From: Auanema rhodensis
Lineage: Eukaryota; Nematoda; Chromadorea; Rhabditida; Rhabditidae
NCBI GenBank assembly: GCA_964057225.1
Contig: OZ059896.1
Span: forward strand, 7,998,001 to 8,062,000
Reading direction: 5' to 3'
DNA length: 64,000 nt
Part shown: piece after piece, positions 57,501 to 64,000 of the stretch
How the letters are laid out: every line of letters begins with the position of its first letter
Numbering within the stretch: the first letter of the stretch is position 1
Made by a program: the position numbers and the translations under genes
The notes under the pieces: model-generated
What the model saw: only the letters and a program-made list of their open reading frames with translations
What the model was told of the DNA's origin: nothing
Database searches by the model: none

Positions 57501-58018
57501 AACTAAATATTTACACTGGCCGTGTGTTAGCCACCGATCATTTCAGTTTTCATTTTCATTTTCATACTTTATGTATATAAGATTTATGAATTGTTCTACC
57601 TTCTACATGATTTGCTTTTGAAAATTTCTAAATTTGGAGTCCTCAGTCTTTTTACATGCATGTATGTATGTGCTGAATGCTTTCTTCTATTATTCGTCTT
57701 TTTGCTCAATTTATTCAAAGAGGCAATACGTAGAGAGCATGTTAGTGAAGCTTTCAGCCACAAATTCGTTTCTGCTCTTCATTCCAATTCAAAAGCATTG
57801 TTTAGATGAAAATGTTTTTTTTAAATGTACTTTTGAATAATATGAAGACTTTTCTAAAAATGCGTGATAGTAATGCTAAGAAACAAGTTCCTGTTTACAG
57901 TTTTCATCTTTTTATCCTGTTTCTATTTCAATATTATATATTTTTAGCCGTTTTCAATAAATAGTTTGCTTATTAATTTCTAATTGCATACTATTTTAAA
58001 GTTTATGATTTAGTGAGA
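54598..58018. other. Gene-poor AT-rich stretch
   Basis: 3.4 kb with no convincing exon, RNA gene or repeat. Open frames (for example 55742-55951, 56445-56705, 57153-57404) are low-complexity and start at weak contexts. It may hold long-range regulatory sequence of the cytokine gene or unrecognised noncoding RNA. Confidence 0.5.
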
Positions 58019-59098
58019 ATGTCTGAATCAATGTTTGTTTATTCTGTCCCATCCGAAGCCGACAAAGAAGAACTATTAGCATTCTTGTTAAAATATTTTT
58101 TGCATCAAGAATCTATGAATAGAGTTAGATAGGTCAAGCAGCTAGAAACACTGAAATCCTTTAATTTAGGCTGCGAATATGACGGAACAAAAATTTAAGC
58201 CATGCGCTAATGAAGTTTTGGATTGTTCATTGAATGTGCCGTTCTCTGTTATTGCACGTCATAAAGGTTAAAAACTTTGTTTCAAAAAATAATTGAAATA
58301 TTTTATATATTTTTTAAAGTTTCTGATGACTGAATAACATAAGAATAGTTCAGATACTAATGAACTAGCTGGAATATTACTTCAATCAATTTGGAAACGT
58401 TCAGATAAATCTGAAGATGCATATAATTTTGGATGTCAAAATAGCCCAGTTGGTTCAATAGGTAAAGTAGATTGTATGCTAGTATTTTTAAATCTGTTCA
58501 TTTAAGGTTTTGTCTTGAATAAGTTGCATAGTTCTCTGTATCATATAATTCCTAATCATATAAATTGTGTTTTACATAGGTAATCATTATTATTTTACCT
58601 TTAAACTTCATGAATAATATATTCAGAGAAATGAGTTGCGTTGCAAGCCATTTTCAAAGACAAGGTATTGCTAAGCAAATGGCTCTCTATCATATTAAAT
58701 CACCACAACTAACAGTAATTACATCATATCTTCTTGAATAAAAATAATTTTAAGGAATATGGAATTCAGGGAATAGCTTCAGAAACAACTTCCCAAGCAA
58801 ACCAGGCTTTACTGAAGAAATTGGGATTCAAGGTAACGTTTTTTTTCATAATTCCGTAATCATGTGTAATTGAAATCAAAATGAACTGATTCAAAAAATA
58901 TGACGAAAGATTTAGAAAAAAGTAATAATGATGAATACTATATCTGATATTCATATAGTTCAGTTGTAATGTTAAATTTTGAAATCGGAAAAAAACTACT
59001 CAAGTATAACCATTCCCCCACTCGTTTTGCTGAATTATTAATTTTTAAAATTACCAAATTTTATATGCAAAATTAGTTAAAGAGGAATATTTATATGT

Positions 59099-59146
<48 letters not shown>

Positions 59147-59296
59147 AAATATATTCAGAATTAAATATGTTAAATTACAAGTTTACAGGTTATCAAGGAA
59201 GTACATTTCAATGAAGTATTGAATTCAAATGGGGAGCAACTATTAAATTGTGACGATGGTACTGAGAAAGCTGTTTTAAATTATTTGGAGTTTTAA
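58019..59296 (+). CDS. GNAT acetyltransferase, arylalkylamine N-acetyltransferase-like
   Basis: About 230 aa in about eight exons. Start MSESMFVYSVPSEADKEELL. The acetyl-CoA site is in SHFQRQGIAKQMALYHI (R/Q-x-x-G-x-A). The C-terminal ANQALLKKLGFKVIKEVHF is the typical GNAT/AANAT strand-turn. It ends ...DGTEKAVLNYLEF. Insect and nematode AANAT-like enzymes acetylate biogenic amines or polyamines; the substrate here is unknown. One intron carries a long (TA)n run. Confidence 0.75.
59102..59143. repeat. (TA)n microsatellite
   Basis: About 20 TA dinucleotides inside the last intron of the acetyltransferase gene. Confidence 0.95.
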
Positions 59297-59875
59297 TAAA
59301 TAAACTCTAAATGAACTTTCTCTTTCAAAATTTTCCAAAACAATAAATATTTTAACTTATAGAATGATGTATCAAACATATCAACAAATAATAGAAATAT
59401 ATAGTTTTTATATGAAACAAATTAAAGATTCATTTTTTTCACATAATAAAAAAAATAAGAAATAGGATTAATCTTCTAAATGATTATTATCTTGAAACAT
59501 GTTACAGTTCGTTCGATAAACAAAACTATAAAGAAAAACTATTGTTTTAATACAAACGACTTATTGATTTTGACTAGTTTATCGGATATTTTATACAAGA
59601 TTCAACTATTTCTACAACTTTCATAATTCCTTTAAAATCTGGAATTGCGATGTCCAGATTAAACAGAATGAAAGGTGTACATTCGAGATGTAGATGACCA
59701 GATAAGAAAAGTAGTTCTTTCTTTTATTTTCTCATCTGTATTGTGAATCCTATTCACTTATTCGTGTTACGATAAAACACAAAGCTGGACGTGCTCAAAA
59801 AGTATTTTACCATCTGTTCTTTTTATCAAGATTTATAACTTTCTCATCTTTGTCATGATACAGATATTATAAATA
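59297..59875. other. Intergenic, presumed promoter of the galactosyltransferase
   Basis: About 580 bp, AT-rich, tandem plus-strand genes on both sides. No element identified. Confidence 0.5.
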
Positions 59876-61240
59876 ATGTATAAAGAGAAATATCATCATC
59901 ATTTTAATGACTTCAAAGTATGTTTTGAGTCTAACTTTTGTTAATACCTTCTTATTTGTTTTTCAATGTTTCAGATCTTCTTCATACGATTTAGAAAACT
60001 TCGTAGTCTATGGCTTGTTGCACTTATCTTCTTTATTCTTTTTACCTATTTCATCTATGAAGTTCAATATAAAACTGGAATTGAAATTTTGCCTTTTATT
60101 CCTATAGATCAAAGTGGATTTCAGTAAGATTTGCTTGAATATTCTAAACATTTTTTCTGAATTTATATAATTATTAGATTGTATGATGATCATCAGTTAA
60201 TGAATGTTGAAGCTAGTGATGCAGCTCTTAGTCAGCCATCGAAAGGACAACTTCTATGTTGGATTATGACAACTTCTAATTTCCACAAAACTAGAGTAGA
60301 ATAACTTCTGGTGGTTCATAAATTAATTTTTAATCATGAACAGGTGAATGCCATAAATAGTACTTGGCCAAATCGATGCGATTCGTATCATTTCCTAACA
60401 AACGGAGATCGCTTCTTGGATCAAACAGTGCCATATCATACTATTTTCAAAAATCTTCCTCAAAGTTATTTCAAGTTATTTTGGAAAACACGTTTGGCTT
60501 TGCTATATGTATATCGAAATATATCTTCTGAATTTGATTGGTAATGGATAGTTTTTTTTTTAATTTCTATCTTGTATAGGTATTATAAAGCTGATGATGA
60601 TACCTATGTAGTTGTAGATAATTTGAAAAAATATCTAAATCAATTTGATCCTAATGAACCCCATTTCATAGGATTCCGTTTATCCAGAAGATCAGTGAGT
60701 CACATGACAATACAGAGATAAATATGTATTTATAAGAATTATGTTATAGAAAGAACATGGATATAACGCTGGTGGAAGTGGTTATGTTATGAGTCGAGCT
60801 GCTATGCAAATTTTCGCCGAAACACTTTTTCCAAATAAATCTCTGTGTGGTTACCATGAATGGGAAGATTTCGCTATAGCTAGGTTGCACTAATGTTCTA
60901 CATCAACTCTACATTAAATCGATATTTAGATGTTTATCTTCTGTATCCATATACCCGAAAGACAGTCGAGATGAGTTCGGTCGCCAAAGGTTTTTACCTT
61001 GGAGACCTGAACAGCATTATTTTGCTGATCTAACACGATCATTTTTAATGGATAACGTTGAATTTATGGTAATATTCTCATCCTTCTTAAAAATAAACCA
61101 ACAACATCTTGAACTTTGAGGGTCCATCAATTTTTCATCGCAATCTGATAGCTATGCATCATCTGTCTCCAGATGAGATTCGTCTTATTCATGGTATGCT
61201 TTACGGAGTTGCACCTGGTATTTACGATCTTGCTAAATGA
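59876..61240 (+). CDS. C1GALT1: Core 1 beta-1,3-galactosyltransferase
   Basis: Golgi type II membrane enzyme adding galactose to O-linked GalNAc (T antigen). About 370 aa. The ATG at 59876 (MYKEKYHHHFNDFK) is chosen because it enters the next exon in the right frame; the ATG at 59907 does not. A membrane anchor follows (LWLVALIFFILFTYFIYEV). Catalytic part: KGQLLCWIMTTSNFH, VNAINSTWPNRCDSYHFLTN, the metal-binding DDD in WYYKADDDTYVVV, GYNAGGSGYVMSRAAM, and the HEWEDFAIARCLSS block, ending SIFHRNLIAMHHLSPDE. All landmarks are present. Eight short introns. Confidence 0.93.
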
Positions 61241-61587
61241 TTAAGATTATAGCTGACTATTATTTAGCTTTTATCGTCATATAGTTTTGTTTGTTCTGTT
61301 ATTTTTAGCCTTGGCGCTTTTCTAGCATACTGGTGTAGTTTAGAAGCTCATAGTTAGTTAACTATAGCATTTTTTCAAAAACCTGCTATCCTAATGTCAA
61401 ATTTTCTATATATCATAAATTATATTAATATGTTTCTAGATGAAACTTTTAACTTAATAAATGTAGTTTTACCTATAAGATGAGTTTTATATATTGTTTT
61501 CGTATATAATTGGATTTTTTATTTTATATTAAGAATTTTGAGATCAATTGTATATAACAACATTGATGAAAGAGCAAGAAATGAGAA
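61241..61587. other. Intergenic between convergent genes
   Basis: About 350 bp AT-rich 3' sequence. Nothing recognised. Confidence 0.6.
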
Positions 61588-63010
61588 TTAATATAATTTT
61601 ATAATATGTTCCACCGATTTCCGTTTTAAATCGGGCACAGTAGCATCTTCTGCTGGATATCCAAGAGGCAATAAGAGTAAAAGCTGTAAAGAAAGAATGA
61701 TGACATTTTTCTCAGAGTACAACTAGCGACATACTGATTCATTTTCTGGTCGTTTAAGTAGTCGCGAAATTTGGGGTCCAGCATTCAGAGGCGACGTTAC
61801 AACAGTAGATAAACCAATATTCTGGATAGCAGTCAGTAAAACTCCTATAGCAATTAATGTACTCATTTCGTTGTAATGATACATTCTCTCAAAACGGCCA
61901 TCTACTTCCTTGAACACCTGGAAGAATTAAAAAAGATAACGACTAATCAATAAAACAAGTGAAAAAATATTCTTTCTAATGTTAAATTTCATTTTAACCT
62001 CATGGCAAACGGCTAACAAATATGGAGCATCTGTGATATATGGACGATTCCATGTTGATTGTAGAGTTGAAACATCAACAATCCATTCTACTCCCGCTCT
62101 AACGATAATTACAACGGTTATGTATATATATATATATTGGAAACCAACCTTTTCGTGTAATTTTCACGTTCGTCAGCTTCAAGAATATTACGAATATCAT
62201 GTTTCAAATCATCTCGAACGATTACACAAAAGACCCATGGTTGAGTATTACCAACTGATGGGGCAGATCCTAAAAAAATTTAATAAAAAGGAAATAGAAA
62301 AGTTCAAAGAATAGTATATTATTGATAATTTAATTCATCGAATGTCTTTACCTGCGGTTTTTATCAAATTTTGAATAACTTTAAGAGAGACAGGACGACC
62401 GCTAAATTCAAAAAGGTTAATCTAGGATCAATCAGATGAATTTTTCAAACCTAAACGTTCTCACACTTCTCCTCATCTTCATTTGTTCATAAAAAAATTG
62501 CGATTTCTTTAACGATTCATCATCATCATAGGAATGCATAAAATATGGTATCTTAAATTTTATACAATTGAAAAAAAATTTTAATTTAAAATTTAACATA
62601 TTAGAATTTAGATTTTTAATAATTAACAAACCTCTTTTTCATTATATACAAAAGCATGAAGATCGGTTAAAAAACTATCATCTCCTACTCCGCGTTCCGA
62701 TATCTCCTGCAAAATTATAATAGGTTAAGGATGAAGCATGAATTTACAAGAAAAAACCTTTTTTAAGTCAACTTTTGCTTCATTTCTTCGTTCATGACGT
62801 TTTGTTCTAGTTAATAAACTCATCACTTGATAACTTATAAAAGCAATAACCTTAAAACTACTTCGGTATATGTATTACGGCAGATCGACAAACCAAAATT
62901 GATATAGAGATATTCAATATTATTTCTGTGTGTTCAGCATACTTTTCTTGTAAATCCCGCAAAAGACACCGAATATACTTTGGATCGAAAAATCGAGTTT
63001 TATTCACCAT
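61588..63010 (-). CDS. Iodotyrosine deiodinase-like nitroreductase
   Basis: FMN-dependent membrane-anchored reductive deiodinase family (vertebrate IYD, nematode SUP-18). About 290 aa. N-terminus from MVNKTRFFDPKYIR with a hydrophobic anchor IILNISISILVIAFISY formed across a 43-nt intron; MSLLTRTKRH at 62823 is an alternative start without the anchor. Domain landmarks: QMKMRRSVRTFSGRPVSL (FMN phosphate Args), AGSAPSVGNTQPWVFCVIV, DERENYTKR, TDAPYLLAVCHE, LTAIQNIGLSTVVTSPLN and LLPLGYPAEDATVPDLKRK. These cover the FMN site and the active-site lid region with Glu/Tyr/Lys. Introns of 40-55 nt. Confidence 0.9.
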
Positions 63011-64000
63011 ACCACAGCCTTAAAGTAGCTTTGACTGACAAGTAATTTAAGAAATAAGTAATAATCAGAAAATAATTTAGCAAATTCATCCTACAAAATA
63101 TTTAATATTTATAGTTTATTTCACATTTTTTTCGTATCGAATTATATTTTCAAGATTGCTTGACCTTATTACATACTTCGTAGCTAGGCATGTTAATAAG
63201 TTTCGACTCAGAAGTGTCAGCTGTTCATGATTAGGGTCAGAATATTCTTTCTGAGCTATTAAAAAACAAGAAAAACAGTTTTAAATGAATTTCTTGTGTC
63301 ATATATAGAATATTTTGATCAATTGAAGATTTACTGAGATATGTCAGAAGATCAGTCAAAGGCAAGATAAGTAACAAAGAGATTCCAGATCCAGAATAAA
63401 ATAAATGAGTTTAGCCAGCTTGAATCCTACGCATTTTGAATGATTAGTAACTAATAAAAAAACACTTGACGATCAATAAACATTCAATGAGTAATTGAAA
63501 AGTTTAAAGACAAAAAAAACGACAATTGAGATATAAGCAAGTCTTAAGCCATCTATTAATCAGAGCAAAGGCCGTACGTTGTAAAAGTGGATGAAGAACA
63601 AGTGGAGCAGCGTGCGCTGGAAAGGCACATGGGGGCGGAACAATGAAAACACAATCGACACAACAAGCTGGAAGTGGAAGGAGACAAACGACATCAATGA
63701 AAGGGATAAGGGATAAAGAGAAATAGAACTTGAAAACGTGCAGCAACCATCCGTTGCTCATCACCATGAACCAATGGTGCCCCCTCCCTTTTAACTGATA
63801 ATCTTCGCTCAACAGAGCAATTTTCATATTTTCAATGCTGGAAGAGATAAATATCCAGAGTGAGGATGTACTATTATATTGTTAAGTAAGAAAACAAGAA
63901 AAAAATATAGAGAAGGTTTTCATTTCGTTTTCGAACATACACTACTAGTACCCGTCAAATTTTACGTATAACTTTTTAAATCTTGGGTGTTATTTTCGTT
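63011..64000. other. Upstream flank, one orphan exon-like segment
   Basis: Promoter side of the deiodinase gene. On the minus strand an AG-bounded open stretch at about 63167-63258 (AQKEYSDPNHEQLTLLSRNL) with a GTATGT donor looks like an exon but matches no family I know; it could be an alternative 5' exon. The frame at 63504-63827 is proline/cysteine-rich and unconvincing. Confidence 0.4.

Noticed and set aside
63504..63827. 107-codon Pro/Cys-rich minus-strand ORF
   Set aside because: No domain, weak start, compositional oddity only; no splice links to neighbours.

Overview
The window reads as nuclear DNA of a small-genome invertebrate animal, most likely a nematode. The genes are animal families (KDM5, SIAH, FICD, IL-17-like, iodotyrosine deiodinase, core 1 galactosyltransferase). 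They are cut by many very short GT..AG introns, mostly 41-51 nt. Several start codons directly follow a CAG or TAG acceptor, as expected if a spliced leader is added. The LTR element is a BEL/Pao type with a phlebovirus-like envelope, a combination known from nematodes. A clade I (Trichinella-like) nematode is only a guess. Nothing bacterial is seen.

Left part (1-25.7 kb) is repeats and mobile DNA. It opens with a satellite-like array of about 192-bp units, each carrying one elongator tRNA-Met(CAU) gene (1-4902). A 9.36-kb BEL/Pao element with near-identical LTRs and a 5-bp target duplication splits the array, which resumes at 14262-16640. The BEL element has gag/protease, pol and env reading frames and an additional zinc-knuckle ORF before its 3' LTR, but the middle of its reverse transcriptase is missing. 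A 5'-truncated Ty3/Gypsy element follows, fused directly to the tRNA satellite. Two nested Tc1-like elements come next. Then a roughly 2.5-kb block is present twice in tandem; it contains the Tc1 right half, a Gypsy RT fragment, diverged tRNA-Met repeats on the minus strand and a 45-bp minisatellite. In total there are 43 complete tRNA-Met copies, 32 of them identical to the consensus.

Right part (26.4-63 kb) is gene-dense with alternating strands: Spinster-like transporter (+), MCTS1 (-), QNG1 (-), PEBP (+), FICD (-), LC3/ATG8 (+), LSM7 (-), KDM5 histone demethylase (+), SIAH E3 ligase (-), an Ig-domain protein (-), a condensin CAP-H/Barren-like kleisin (-), an IL-17-like cytokine (-), a GNAT acetyltransferase (+), core 1 beta-1,3-galactosyltransferase (+) and iodotyrosine deiodinase (-). 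Gene models were assembled by eye from conserved protein blocks joined at GT..AG borders; starts and stops are stated where conservation or splice signals support them. QNG1 and MCTS1 lie head to tail only 149 nt apart and could be one transcription unit. The others are separate housekeeping or signalling genes with no shared pathway evident. A 3.4-kb AT-rich stretch (54.6-58.0 kb) shows no convincing gene.
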